The notes under the pieces were generated by a model. It worked only from the letters and a program-made list of their open reading frames with translations. It made no database searches and was not told the origin of the DNA. Below are positions 43,135 to 52,602 of a stretch of DNA of 64,000 bases, piece by piece. The position numbers and the translations under genes are program-made. The stretch spans positions 6,393-70,392 of the forward strand of contig NZ_CALCDX010000242.1 of the NCBI RefSeq assembly GCF_937900395.1. The letters run 5' to 3'. Position 1 is the first letter of the stretch, and every line of letters starts with the position of its first letter. This stretch comes from an uncultured Caulobacter sp. Lineage in GTDB: Bacteria > Pseudomonadota > Alphaproteobacteria > Caulobacterales > Caulobacteraceae.

Positions 43135-44190
43135 TTAGAGGCCAAGGAGGCGGCGGTTACGACCAGGATCCGAAGCGCCGCCGGCGAAATCGTCGAACGC
43201 CTTGTCGGTCACCTGGATGATGTGGTCGCGGATAAAGGGCGCGCCTTCGCGAGCGCCCTGCTCGGGATGCTTCAACGCGCACTCCCACTCCAGCACCGCC
43301 CAGCCGTCGTAATCGTACTGGGCCAGCTTCGAGAAAATGGCTCGGAAGTCCACCTGACCGTCACCCAGCGAGCGGAACCGTCCCGGTCGGTCGATCCAGC
43401 CCAGATAGCCGCCGTAGACGCCCGATTGGGCCGAAGGCCTGAACTCAGCGTCCTTGACGTGGAACGCCTTGATGCGCTCGTGGTAGCGGTCGATGTAGCC
43501 CAGATAGTCCAGCTGCTGCAGGACGAGATGGCTGGGATCGTAGAGGATGTTGGCGCGCGGATGGCCGCCGACCTCGTCCAGGAACCGCTCAAAGGTCGCG
43601 CCGTCGTGCAGGTCTTCGCCCGGATGGATCTCGTAGCAGGCGTCGACGCCGTTTTCCTCGAAGACGTCCAGGATCGGCTTCCAGCGACGACCGAGCTCGG
43701 CGAAGGCTTCCTCGACCAAGCCCGCGGGCCGTTGCGGCCAGGGATAGAAATACGGCCAAGCCAACGCGCCCGAGAACGTGGCGTGGGCTTTCAAGCCGAG
43801 GCGTCGACTGGCGACGGCGGCGGCCTTGACCTGACCGACCGCCCATTCCTGGCGCTCCTTCGGCTTGCCGCGCAGCTCCGGCGGGGCAAAGCCGTCGAAC
43901 AGCTCGTCATAGGCCGGATGCACCGCGACCAGCTGACCCTGCAGGTGGGTCGAGAGTTCGGTGATCTGCAGACCATGGTCGGCCAGCAGGCCGGCGATGT
44001 CGTCGCAATAGGCTTGGCTCTCGGCGGCGCGCGCCAGATCGAAGAACGAGTCCGCCCCGCCCGTCGGCATCTGCACGCCGACATAGCCGAGATCCGCGAC
44101 CCATTTTGCCATGGTCTCCAGCTTGTCGAACGGCGGCTTGTCGCCGATGAACTGGGCCAGGAAGATGCCGGGTCCCTTGAGCGTCTTCAT
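43135..44190 (-). CDS. Sugar phosphate isomerase/epimerase-like TIM-barrel protein
   Basis: This 351-residue xylose-isomerase-like barrel has metal-site segments HPGEDLHDG, YDPSHLVLQQ, AFHVKDAEF and VLEWECAL. It has no signal, so it is cytoplasmic. The ATG at 44190 overlaps the oxidoreductase stop by one base. With a Gfo/Idh/MocA partner, enzymes of this fold isomerise or cleave 3-keto-sugars, as in C-glycoside deglycosylation. Confidence 0.9.
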   Translation of the reverse strand: MKTLKGPGIFLAQFIGDKPPFDKLETMAKWVADLGYVGVQMPTGGADSFFDLARAAESQAYCDDIAGLLADHGLQITELSTHLQGQLVAVHPAYDELFDGFAPPELRGKPKERQEWAVGQVKAAAVASRRLGLKAHATFSGALAWPYFYPWPQRPAGLVEEAFAELGRRWKPILDVFEENGVDACYEIHPGEDLHDGATFERFLDEVGGHPRANILYDPSHLVLQQLDYLGYIDRYHERIKAFHVKDAEFRPSAQSGVYGGYLGWIDRPGRFRSLGDGQVDFRAIFSKLAQYDYDGWAVLEWECALKHPEQGAREGAPFIRDHIIQVTDKAFDDFAGGASDPGRNRRLLGL

Positions 44191-45320
44191 CACGCGTCTC
44201 CTTCCAGGCTCACCCAGCCGGCGTCCTCGCGGCTGGCGGCGACGGCCCGCTCGACGAAGGCCATGCCGCGCACGCCCTCGGCGATGTCGGGAACCAGCGC
44301 GCCCCCCCCGCCCTCAATGGCGTCGGCGAAGTCGCGGTAGATATTGGCGAAGGCCTCGATGAAGCCCTCCGGATGGCCGGTGGGCAGGCGGGTCACCGCG
44401 CGAGCCGCTGCGCTGAGGTAGCCGGAACCCGCATGCAACACCTGGCTGGGGCCTTCCAACCAGTCCAGGGTCAAGACGTTCGGATCCTCGTGAGACCAGG
44501 TCACGCCGCCTTTCTCGCCATAGACGCTGAGTGTCAGGCCGTTGCGGGCGCCGGCGCTGATCTGCGAGGCGATCAGCACGCCCCGTGCGCCGTTGCCGAA
44601 GCGCAGCAGGACATTGCAATCGTCATCCAGGGCGCGTCCCGGCACCACCGTGGCGACATCGGCGCACAACCGCTCGACCCGCTGGCCGGTCACGAACTCG
44701 GCGATGTTGAAGGCGTGGACGCCGATGTCGCCGATGCAGCCGCCGACGCCCGACTGGGTGGGATCGACCCGCCAGCTGGCTTGCTTGTTGTCGGCGTCGC
44801 GCTCCAGCGGCTTGGACAGCCAACCTTGCGAGTACTCGACCACCACCTTGCGGACCGCGCCGAGGTCGCCCCGCGCCACGATCTCGCGCGCCTCGCGCAC
44901 CATCGGATAGCCGGTGTAGGTGTAGGTCAGCCCGTAGTGCTTGCCCGAGGCCGCGACGATGGCGGCCAGCTCCCGCGCTTCTGCGAGGTTCAGAGTGGCC
45001 GGCTTGTCGCTGATCACGTTCAAGCCTCCGCGCAGGGCGGCGGCGGAGACGTCGAAGTGCAGATGGTTGGGCGTCACCACCGACACCAATTGGACGCCGT
45101 CCGCGCGAGCCCGCTCGGCGGCGATCATCGCGTGGTGGTCGGCATAGACCCGGTCGGGAGCGACGCCCCAGGCCGCGGCGGCCTGGGCGTTCTTGGCCGG
45201 GTCTCGGCTGAACACCCCGGCGACGAGGCGGATGCGTCCGTCGAGCTCGGCGGCCATGCGGTGCACCGGACCGATGAACGAGCCGGGGCCGCCCCCGACC
45301 ATGGCCATCCGCAGGCTCAT
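44190..45320 (-). CDS. Gfo/Idh/MocA-family NAD(P)-dependent oxidoreductase
   Basis: This 376-residue dehydrogenase has an N-terminal Rossmann domain (AMVGGGPGSFIG), the SDKPAT variant of the EKP motif and the GGCIGDIGVHAFN catalytic stretch. It likely interconverts a sugar or glycoside with its 3-keto form in the cytoplasm. It overlaps both neighbouring isomerase genes by one base, so the three are one translational unit. Confidence 0.93.
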   Translation of the reverse strand: MSLRMAMVGGGPGSFIGPVHRMAAELDGRIRLVAGVFSRDPAKNAQAAAAWGVAPDRVYADHHAMIAAERARADGVQLVSVVTPNHLHFDVSAAALRGGLNVISDKPATLNLAEARELAAIVAASGKHYGLTYTYTGYPMVREAREIVARGDLGAVRKVVVEYSQGWLSKPLERDADNKQASWRVDPTQSGVGGCIGDIGVHAFNIAEFVTGQRVERLCADVATVVPGRALDDDCNVLLRFGNGARGVLIASQISAGARNGLTLSVYGEKGGVTWSHEDPNVLTLDWLEGPSQVLHAGSGYLSAAARAVTRLPTGHPEGFIEAFANIYRDFADAIEGGGGALVPDIAEGVRGMAFVERAVAASREDAGWVSLEGDA

Positions 45321-46273
45321 CAGGCGACCACCTTGGCCAGATAGTCGAAGCTGATCTTGGCTGATTCCAGGCGGGGCCCGGGGAACGGCGGCTCCTGCTC
45401 GTAGAAAAAGCCGCGCACGCCAGCGTCATAAGCGGCCGGCAACAGTTTCGGCCAGTTGATCATGCCAGAGCCGACTTCGGTCGGATCCTGGCGCAGTTCG
45501 AAATTGAACTTGGTCGTCGGCTTGATGTCCTTGACGTGCATGTGGGTGAAGCGGCCCGGATGCGCTTTCAGCATGGCGAACGGATCATGGCCTGCGGCCG
45601 TCACCCAGCCCGCGTCCATCTCGAAGGAGACCAGGCTCGGGTCCGTGCCCTTTAGCAGGATGTCCATGCCCGTCGTGTCGCCCAGCGGCACGAACTCGAA
45701 ATTGTGGTTGTGGTAGGCGACGCCGATGCCGGCCTTCTTCAGGACGGTCGCCTTCTGGTTCATGAAGTCGGCGTTCCACTTCCAGTCGTCGGCGGTCATC
45801 TGCATCCCAGCTTGACGGAGATCCGCGCCGGTGAAGCGGTCCGGGATGTAGAGGATCGGCATGATCGCCGTCTTCACGCCGATCACGCGCAGGTCATCGG
45901 CCAGCTTGGCGAGATCGCCGCTAAACGCGGCGCCGGCGCCCTTGGGCTGGACGTGGGCGCTGGTGCAGGAAAGGCCCGCGCGATCGAAAGCGGCGCGCAG
46001 CTCGGCCGGCGTGCGGCCGAGATAGCCGGCCAGCTCGACCGTCTTGAAGCCGATCTTGGACACCGTCGCCAGCTGCGTATCGAGCTCCTTGGCCAGATCC
46101 GGACCCAGACTGTAGAGCTGGATGCCCAGCGGCAGCTTGCGGCGCTGGAAGAAGTTGGCCTGAGCCGCGCTGGCGGCGCTCGTCCAGGCTGAGGTCATGG
46201 CGGCCGCGCCGGCGGCGAGGAGCCCACGTCGAGAAAGGGCGGCGGCTCGGGTTTCGTTGGAAATCGTGCGCAC
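45320..46273 (-). CDS. Tat-exported sugar isomerase/epimerase-like TIM-barrel protein
   Basis: This 317-residue xylose-isomerase-like barrel carries a twin-arginine leader (LSRRGLLAAGAAAMTSAW). Metal-site segments include AYHNHNFEF, FEMDAGW, HMHVKDI and FYEQEPPFPG. Its periplasmic location matches the secreted DUF1080 enzymes and the GMC dehydrogenase, so it may process 3-keto-sugars there. It is the first barrel gene after the transporter in a minus-strand operon. Confidence 0.9.
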   Translation of the reverse strand: MRTISNETRAAALSRRGLLAAGAAAMTSAWTSAASAAQANFFQRRKLPLGIQLYSLGPDLAKELDTQLATVSKIGFKTVELAGYLGRTPAELRAAFDRAGLSCTSAHVQPKGAGAAFSGDLAKLADDLRVIGVKTAIMPILYIPDRFTGADLRQAGMQMTADDWKWNADFMNQKATVLKKAGIGVAYHNHNFEFVPLGDTTGMDILLKGTDPSLVSFEMDAGWVTAAGHDPFAMLKAHPGRFTHMHVKDIKPTTKFNFELRQDPTEVGSGMINWPKLLPAAYDAGVRGFFYEQEPPFPGPRLESAKISFDYLAKVVA

Positions 46274-46291
46274 GAGGCTTTCCTTTCGGGC

Positions 46292-47539
46292 TTAAGGCTG
46301 CGCCGGGCTGGCGGCGCCCACGGGGTCTTCGGCTTGGGTTTCGGAGACTGGGCCGCGCGAGGGCGGGCGGAAGAAGATCGCCATCAGCAACACGGCGACT
46401 AGCGCCATTCCGGTGGGGACCATGAACAGTCTCGTGTAGTCGACCGTCCCGTTGGCGCTAAGGCGGCTGATCAGCTCGGGGAACAGGAAGCTGGCCGCGA
46501 CATTGCCGACGCCCAGAATCAAGAGGTTGAACAGACCCTGAGCGCTGGAGCGAACGTCCTTGGGAAACACCGCGTCGACGAAGATGTAGACCGTCGCGAA
46601 GAAGAACGCGTAGCAGATCCCGTGCAGCAGCTGGACGGCGACGATCACTGGAATGCTGTCGGCGAAGAACGCGAACACGGCGAACCGAGCGGCGTGACCC
46701 AGCACGCCGATGATCATGGTGATCTTCCAGCCCAGCCGCGCCAGGACGCGCCCCAGGAAGAACATCGTCAGAATCTCGGCCACCTGCCCCAGGCTCAGCA
46801 CGACCATCGACAGGTTGCCGGCGATGCCGACCCGATTGGTCAGGAAGGCGTCGGCCATCACGAAGTAGCCGTTGTGGATCACGGAATCGATGAAGGTGAC
46901 GATGAACAGCACCAGCACGAACGGCGCGCCCAGCAGCTTGAAGGCCCGTCGCCAGGCCAGCTTGTCGACGCCCGCTTCTTCCTTGCGCGGCGGCGTGTGC
47001 GGCAGGGTCAGCGAATAGGCGGCGAAGGCGAAGGACAGGATAGCCGCGACCAGGAAGATCCAGCGAGTCTGCTCGGCGGTGGCGTGCGCCCCCAGCAGGA
47101 AGACGAAGGGCCAGCTGACCAGCACCCAGCCCACCGTGCCGCCCATCCGCACCGCGCCGAACTCGCCGGCCGGGTCTTTCAGATTGGCGAAGGCGATCGA
47201 GTTGGTGACCGACAGGGTCGGCACATAGACCAAGCTGAAGATCAGGTAGCAGCCAAAGAACGGCCAGAAGCTTGTCGAAAACGCCGTGCCGACCAGGGCT
47301 AGGCCGCCGATCAGGTGGCTAGCGGCCAGGAACCGCTCGGCCGAAAAGTTGCGATCGGCGAACTGGTTGGAGAAAAAGATGCCGACCAGGGCCGCGACGC
47401 CCCAGGCGCTGCCGACCAGCGATTGCTGCCAGGGCGCGAAGCCCAGCATGCCCATGTAAGGAAAGATCTTCGGCGCCCAGGCGCCCCAGATCGCCAGCTG
47501 CAGCACCATCATCAGGAAGAGCCGGAAGCTCGTCTTCAT
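46292..47539 (-). CDS. MFS permease of the nucleoside:H+ symporter type
   Basis: This 415-residue 12-span transporter resembles the NupG/XapB group (MMVLQLAIWGAWAPKIFPYM, FFSNQFADRNFSAERFLAA). In sugar-oxidation loci these relatives probably carry sugars or keto-sugars rather than nucleosides. The ATG at 47539 starts at the first span; longer frames enter the divergent control region. It lies 18 nt before the Tat isomerase gene and divergent from a LacI gene. Confidence 0.9.
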   Translation of the reverse strand: MKTSFRLFLMMVLQLAIWGAWAPKIFPYMGMLGFAPWQQSLVGSAWGVAALVGIFFSNQFADRNFSAERFLAASHLIGGLALVGTAFSTSFWPFFGCYLIFSLVYVPTLSVTNSIAFANLKDPAGEFGAVRMGGTVGWVLVSWPFVFLLGAHATAEQTRWIFLVAAILSFAFAAYSLTLPHTPPRKEEAGVDKLAWRRAFKLLGAPFVLVLFIVTFIDSVIHNGYFVMADAFLTNRVGIAGNLSMVVLSLGQVAEILTMFFLGRVLARLGWKITMIIGVLGHAARFAVFAFFADSIPVIVAVQLLHGICYAFFFATVYIFVDAVFPKDVRSSAQGLFNLLILGVGNVAASFLFPELISRLSANGTVDYTRLFMVPTGMALVAVLLMAIFFRPPSRGPVSETQAEDPVGAASPAQP

Positions 47540-47603
47540 GGTCCTGGTCCTCCCCGACCAGCTTGGGCGCCTTTTGACCATTCCGGCCACGCGCGCTCCG
47601 ATG

Positions 47604-47622
47604 TAATCGAAATCATCGATAA
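47604..47622. promoter_or_regulatory. Candidate operator TAATCGA-N5-TCGATAA
   Basis: This near-perfect inverted repeat lies in the divergent region between the MFS gene (start 47539) and the LacI gene (start 47706). The local LacI protein is the likely binder. Confidence 0.5.
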
Positions 47623-47705
47623 CAGGGGTCGGGCGAACCGGCAACCGGCTCCCAAGCTCCAGCTTCGCCTTGCCAAGGCTGGGAGCAGTCGCCAGTGTCG
47701 CCGCG

Positions 47706-48713
47706 ATGGCGACCATTCAAGATGTTGCGCGGGCCGCGGGCGTGTCGACGGCGACGGTCTCGCGAGTGTTCAGCGCCCCCGAGCTGGTGATCGAGCCGAC
47801 GCGCCAGAGGGTCATGGCCGCGGTGGCCCAGCTCGGCTACGAGCCCAACTTCGCCGCCAAGAGCCTGCGCACCCTGCGGACCGAGAAGATCCTGGTCACG
47901 GTGCCCGACATCTCCAACCCGTTCTTCTCGCAGGTCATTCGCGGCGTCGAGGAAGCCGCCCTCGCCGCCGGCTACTCCGTGCTTCTGGGCGACACGCGCC
48001 ATGAAGAGGCGCGAGAGGAGCAATACGCGGCCATGTTCCGCCGCAAGGAAGCCGATGGCCTGATCTTCCTCGGTCACCGCCTGCCCGACGCCCTGGCCGA
48101 GATGGTCGCCGCCAAGGGCGTGAAGACTCCGATCGTCAACGGCTGCGAATTCCGCCCTGGCCTCGCCGTCTCCAGCGCGCACATCGACAATGAAGGCGCC
48201 GCCGCCGAAGTCATGGAGCATCTCTATGGCCTTGGTCACATCCGGATCGGCGTCGTGACCGGACCTCTGGCCAGCCCGATCAGTAGCGATCGCTTGTCCG
48301 GCGTCCTGGCGGCCGCTCAGCGCCACGGCCGGGCCAGCGCCCTGCGCATCTCGATCGGCGACTTCTCGATCGAGTCGGGCGTGCGCCAAGCCGGAGAGCT
48401 GCTGGATGAGCCGGGCCGCCCGACGGCGATCTTCTGTTTCAGCGACGAGATGGCGATGGGCGCGCTGGAGGCGATCCGTCAGCGCGGCCTTTCCTGCCCG
48501 CGCGACGTTTCGCTGGTGGGCTTCGACGACATCCGCTTCTCGCGCCATCTCGACCCGCAGTTGACCACCGTTAGCCAGCCGATGGAGCAGATCGGGCACG
48601 AGGTCGTGCGGCTCCTGCTCGACATCCTGGCCGGCCGGGCGACAACGCTGCAAAACGTAACCCTGCCGCACGAACTGGTCGTGCGCGCCAGCACCGCGCC
48701 GCCGGCGGCCTAG
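47706..48713 (+). CDS. LacI-family regulator of the 3-keto-glycoside genes
   Basis: This 335-residue LacI/GalR protein has its HTH at residues 3-22 (TIQDVARAAGVSTATVSRVF), a hinge (YEPNFAAKSLRT) and a sugar-binding domain (AIFCFSDEMAMG, LVGFDDIRF). I start at 47706, directly before the HTH. It is divergent from the transporter/isomerase operon and overlaps the second DUF1080 gene tail-to-tail by 4 nt. It probably controls this catabolic set; the effector is unknown. Confidence 0.93.
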   Translation: MATIQDVARAAGVSTATVSRVFSAPELVIEPTRQRVMAAVAQLGYEPNFAAKSLRTLRTEKILVTVPDISNPFFSQVIRGVEEAALAAGYSVLLGDTRHEEAREEQYAAMFRRKEADGLIFLGHRLPDALAEMVAAKGVKTPIVNGCEFRPGLAVSSAHIDNEGAAAEVMEHLYGLGHIRIGVVTGPLASPISSDRLSGVLAAAQRHGRASALRISIGDFSIESGVRQAGELLDEPGRPTAIFCFSDEMAMGALEAIRQRGLSCPRDVSLVGFDDIRFSRHLDPQLTTVSQPMEQIGHEVVRLLLDILAGRATTLQNVTLPHELVVRASTAPPAA

Positions 48714-49486
48714 GGCCGGGGCGGCAGCTCCCGCACCCAGATGTTGCGGAAGCTGATCGGCTTGCTGGGATCGCCGTGGGCCTGCAGCTTGATCGGCGCG
48801 GGCCCGTGCGGCTTGTAGGACGGCTTGCCGATATAGACGGTCTCGCCAGCAAGGATCGCGTTGTCCTGCACGAGCACGCCGTTGTGCAGCACCGTGACCG
48901 TGGCTGGCGATGCGAGCGTTCCGGCGTCGGTGAAGCGCGGCGCGCGCCAGACGATGTCGTAGGTCTGCCACTCGCCCGGCTTGCGGCTGGCGTTGGCCAG
49001 CGGCGGATGCTGCTTGTAGACGCTGGCGGCCTGGCCATTCACGTAGGTCTGGTTCTCGAAGGAGTCGAGAATCTGGACCTCATAGCCCGCGTCGCGCGGC
49101 CCCGTGGACGCCAGGAAGACGCCGCTGTTGCCTCGCCCCTGGCCGCTTCCGTCGATGTCGGCGGGAATGCGCCATTCCAGGTGCAACTGGTAGTCCTGAA
49201 AGGCGCGTCTGGTCTCGATATTGCCCTTGGCCTTATCGACCGTGATAACGCCGTCGACCACGGTCCAGGCCGCCGGTGACTTGTCCTGGCTCGAGACCCA
49301 TTGGTCGAGCCCCTTGCCGTCGAACAGGACGATCGCGTCGGACGGCGCGCCTCCGGCGACGGAGGCCGGCGTGACGATCGCCGGCTTCGGGCTCCAGACC
49401 TCGGTGTCCTCGGGACGGGACTGGGCCTGCGCCGAAGACGCGGCGAGGATCGTCAGGCAGACTGCGCTCTGGAGAATTCGGGTCAT
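48710..49486 (-). CDS. Second DUF1080 protein, probable 3-keto-glycoside hydrolase
   Basis: This 258-residue secreted protein has a signal peptide (AVCLTILAASSAQA) and a DUF1080 fold beginning AIVLFDGKGLDQWVS. It has typical NSGVFLASTG, YEVQILDSFENQTYVNGQ and ISFRNIWVREL segments. It is more like the canonical bacterial 3-keto-disaccharide hydrolases than the copy at 41906-42733. The ATG at 49486 begins the signal peptide. Confidence 0.91.
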   Translation of the reverse strand: MTRILQSAVCLTILAASSAQAQSRPEDTEVWSPKPAIVTPASVAGGAPSDAIVLFDGKGLDQWVSSQDKSPAAWTVVDGVITVDKAKGNIETRRAFQDYQLHLEWRIPADIDGSGQGRGNSGVFLASTGPRDAGYEVQILDSFENQTYVNGQAASVYKQHPPLANASRKPGEWQTYDIVWRAPRFTDAGTLASPATVTVLHNGVLVQDNAILAGETVYIGKPSYKPHGPAPIKLQAHGDPSKPISFRNIWVRELPPRP

Positions 49487-49637
49487 GGCGCGCGTACTCC
49501 AACCGTCCCACCAAGGCGATGGATGCGGCCGCCCGCGACTCCACCGCGCGTAGCGGATATGATCCCGATCAATCTGTCGACCCTCTCCGCGTGGCATGAG
49601 GCGAAAGTCGCCGTAGGCGGCGTTTCACGGTTCTTCG

Positions 49638-50672
49638 GTGATGATGGACGCGTCCGCACCCCGCTCAGCTAGACGCTTCTGGGCGTTGCTCCTTGGCGGC
49701 CTTGTGCTTTTGGCGGCCGTGGCGGCTGCGGCCTTGCTGCTGCGACCTCCCGCCGTGGAGATCGCCAAGACGAGGACGGGCAAAGCCGTGGACGTCATCT
49801 ACGCTTCGGGCGTCGTTGATTACGTCCGCCAGGCGCATGTCGCGCCGATCGTCACCGCGCCCATTCGCCACGTCGATGTGGCGGAGGGGGATTGGGTCAA
49901 GCCCGGCCAGTCGCTGGCGCAGCTTGAGGACGGGCCGGCGCAGGGCACGGCGTTGCAGCTGGCGGCTCAGGCCTCACAGGCGCGGATCTCGGCGGGCCGT
50001 GTGCGACGGCTCTACGCGGCCGGCTTCGCGGCGAAGGCGGCCGACGACGACGCCCAGGCCCAAGCGCGCGCCGCGACCGCGGCCGCCGACAGCGCAGCAG
50101 CGCGCCTCCGGGACTATCGACTGACGGCGCCGTTCGCCGGCCAGGTGCTGCGACGCGAGGCCGAGCCCGGCGATCTCGGAACCGTCGGGACGGCGCTGTT
50201 CGTGATCGCTGATCCCCGGACACTGCGGATCACCGCTGACGTCGACGAGCGCGACATCGCCCGGCTGAAGCCAGGCGTCCAGGCGTTGATCCGCTCGGAC
50301 GCCTTCCCCGGCCGCACCTTCGAAGGCCGCGTCTCGCAGATCACGCCGGCCGGCGACGCCAAGGGACGGGTGTTCCGCGTTCGCATCGCGCTTCCGGCCG
50401 ACAGCGGACTTCCGCCCGGCATGACCGTGGAGACGAACCTGGTGACCGATCGCCGCCCGAAGGCCGTGCTGGCCCCGTCCAGCGCGGTGCGTGACGGCGC
50501 GGTCTGGACGATAAGGGATGGCCGCGCTCGACGTGTACAGGTCCGCATCGGCGCGGTCGGCGGCGACCTCACGGAGATCCGGACAGGCGTCGCGGCCGGT
50601 GAACGCGTGATCGTCAAGCCGCCCGAGGGCCTCAAGGACGGGCAACGCGTGCGGGTCGCGAGCGATCCATGA
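49638..50672 (+). CDS. Periplasmic adaptor (HlyD/MacA type) of an ABC exporter
   Basis: This 344-residue membrane-fusion protein has one N-terminal anchor (FWALLLGGLVLLAAVAAAALLL). A biotinyl-lipoyl-like half (VDVAEGDWVKPGQSLAQLEDG) and a coiled-coil region (about 85-150) follow, then the barrel (LRITADVDERDIARLKPG) and proximal domain. It overlaps the permease start by 4 nt. It forms a MacA- or DevB-like tripartite exporter with the next two genes; no outer-membrane TolC gene is present here. Confidence 0.92.
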   Translation: MMMDASAPRSARRFWALLLGGLVLLAAVAAAALLLRPPAVEIAKTRTGKAVDVIYASGVVDYVRQAHVAPIVTAPIRHVDVAEGDWVKPGQSLAQLEDGPAQGTALQLAAQASQARISAGRVRRLYAAGFAAKAADDDAQAQARAATAAADSAAARLRDYRLTAPFAGQVLRREAEPGDLGTVGTALFVIADPRTLRITADVDERDIARLKPGVQALIRSDAFPGRTFEGRVSQITPAGDAKGRVFRVRIALPADSGLPPGMTVETNLVTDRRPKAVLAPSSAVRDGAVWTIRDGRARRVQVRIGAVGGDLTEIRTGVAAGERVIVKPPEGLKDGQRVRVASDP

Positions 50673-51925
50673 GCCTGCCGTCAGTCCTGGCGAACATCGC
50701 CTTGGCGCATCTGAGAGTCCGCGCCCGCCAGACCCTCGTGGCGACCCTGGGCGTCGCGATCGGCGTCGGCTTTTTCCTCGCCGTCTCCGGCATGATGGTC
50801 GGCTCGCAGAAGGACTTCATCCGCACGCTCGTGGACTCCGCGCCGCACATCATCGTCCGCGACGAGCAGCGTCGCCCCGTCCGCCAACCCGCCCTGGACG
50901 CCTTCCCGAACGCGGCGGTCGCTATTCGCGGCCTGCGTCCGCAGGAGGAGGTGCGTGGCCTGAAGGACTGGCCGGCCATGCTGGCGGACGCTCGCGCCAT
51001 TCCGGGCAGCCTCGCCGCCCCCTCCCTGACCGGCGCGGTGACGATCGCCTATGCCGGCCGCAACGCGGCGGTCGCCTTGAACGGCGTCGATCCTCGCCTC
51101 GAAGGGCGGCTCGCCAAGATCAACGAAAGTCTGACGGGGGGCGCCTTGACCGATCTGGAGGCGCGGCCGGACGGCATCATCATCAGCCGCCCGCTCGCGG
51201 ACCGGCTTGGAGCGAAGCTAGGCGACACCCTGGTGGTCACCGCGCCGACCGGTGCGCTGCAGCGGATGCGGATCCTGGCCCTGATCGAGCCCGACGCCCG
51301 CGCGGGTTTCTATGCCGGCGACACGGTGGCCTATGGCCTCCTGAGGACGGCGCAGGTCGTCTTCGCCCGGCCCAGCATCGTCAATCAGATCCATATCCGA
51401 CTGGCGGACTCGGCCGACGCCGAAGTCCAGGCCAAACGGCTCGAGGCGCGGTGGGGCTACAAGTGGGAGTCCTGGCAGGAGCGCTCGGTCGACATCCTGA
51501 ACCTGCTCGTGGTGCGCAACATCATCATGTACGCGGTGATCATGGCCATCCTGATCGTGGCCAGCTTCGGCATCTACACCGCCGTCTCCAACAGCGTCGC
51601 CGACAAGCGGCGCGACATCGCCATCCTTCGCGCCATGGGGTTCACCACGGGCGACGTGCAGGCGATCTTCCTGCTGGAAGGTCTGCTGGTCGGCGTGATG
51701 GGAGCGTTGGTCGGCTTCGCGATCGGCACGGGCCTGCTGCAGGTGTTGGCCAGCCTACCGCTGTCGATGGGCGGCAAGCCTCTGGTGTTGCCGCTGGATC
51801 GCAGCCTGCCGCAGTACCTGCTGGCCGGCGGCGCGTCGCTCAGCGCGGCGATCGTCGCGGCCTGGCTGCCGGCCCGCAAGGCCGCGGGCGTCGATCCGGT
51901 CGCGATCCTGCGAGGCGCGGCATGA
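50669..51925 (+). CDS. MacB/LolC-type ABC permease (FtsX fold)
   Basis: This 418-residue permease has one N-terminal span (TLVATLGVAIGVGFFLAVSG), a large periplasmic domain (about 45-270) and three C-terminal spans (FtsX domain; VASFGIYTAVSNSVADKRRDI). This is the MacB/LolCE layout without a fused ATPase. It overlaps both neighbours by 4 nt. The cargo is unknown. Confidence 0.92.
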   Translation: MSLPSVLANIALAHLRVRARQTLVATLGVAIGVGFFLAVSGMMVGSQKDFIRTLVDSAPHIIVRDEQRRPVRQPALDAFPNAAVAIRGLRPQEEVRGLKDWPAMLADARAIPGSLAAPSLTGAVTIAYAGRNAAVALNGVDPRLEGRLAKINESLTGGALTDLEARPDGIIISRPLADRLGAKLGDTLVVTAPTGALQRMRILALIEPDARAGFYAGDTVAYGLLRTAQVVFARPSIVNQIHIRLADSADAEVQAKRLEARWGYKWESWQERSVDILNLLVVRNIIMYAVIMAILIVASFGIYTAVSNSVADKRRDIAILRAMGFTTGDVQAIFLLEGLLVGVMGALVGFAIGTGLLQVLASLPLSMGGKPLVLPLDRSLPQYLLAGGASLSAAIVAAWLPARKAAGVDPVAILRGAA

Positions 51926-52602
51926 GCGCTTTGATCGAGGCTCGCTCCGCGACGAGAATCCTGTCGGATCCCGAGCCCTTCACGCTGGTGGACGGGGTCA
52001 GCCTCGCCGTGGAGGCCGGCCAGATGGTCGCGATCGTCGGCCCATCGGGCTGTGGCAAGTCGTCCCTGCTCTATCTGCTGGGCCTGCTGGATCGGCCAAA
52101 TGACGGCGAAGTGTTGATCGACGGACGCCCGACCGGGAGTCTGAGCGACGCGGCCCGCACCCGCCTGCGTTTGGAGCGGATCGGCTACGTCTTCCAGTTT
52201 CACTTCCTGCTGCCGGAACTGACGGCTCGCGCCAACGTGGCGCTGCCGATGCGGCGCCTCGGCCACAAGTCCTCCGCCGAGATCGACGAGGCAGTGCAGA
52301 CCTTGCTCGAGAAACTCGGCGTCGCCGCCCAAGGCGACCGGCGGCCCGACCGCCTGTCAGGCGGCCAGCGTCAGCGGGTGGCGATCGCCCGGGCGCTCGC
52401 CAACGACCCGGCAATCCTGCTCGGCGACGAGCCGACCGGCAATCTCGACAGCGTCAACACGCGCCTGGTGATCGAGGAATTCCAGCGTCTCGCGCATATC
52501 GAGGGCCGCGCCGTTATCTGCGTGACCCACGACGAGGGCTTCGCAGAAGCGGCGGATCGGCGCATCCGGATGCTGGACGGCCGGATTGTCGACGAGAACT
52601 AG
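51922..52602 (+). CDS. ABC exporter ATPase (MacB/LolD type)
   Basis: This 226-residue ATPase has Walker A GPSGCGKSS (about 40-48), Q-loop (YVFQFHFLLPELTA), signature LSGGQRQR, Walker B AILLGDEPTGNLDS and H-loop CVTHD. It resembles LolD/MacB ATPases that power FtsX-type permeases. The ATG overlaps the permease stop by 4 nt, completing a three-gene exporter operon. Confidence 0.94.
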   Translation: MSALIEARSATRILSDPEPFTLVDGVSLAVEAGQMVAIVGPSGCGKSSLLYLLGLLDRPNDGEVLIDGRPTGSLSDAARTRLRLERIGYVFQFHFLLPELTARANVALPMRRLGHKSSAEIDEAVQTLLEKLGVAAQGDRRPDRLSGGQRQRVAIARALANDPAILLGDEPTGNLDSVNTRLVIEEFQRLAHIEGRAVICVTHDEGFAEAADRRIRMLDGRIVDEN

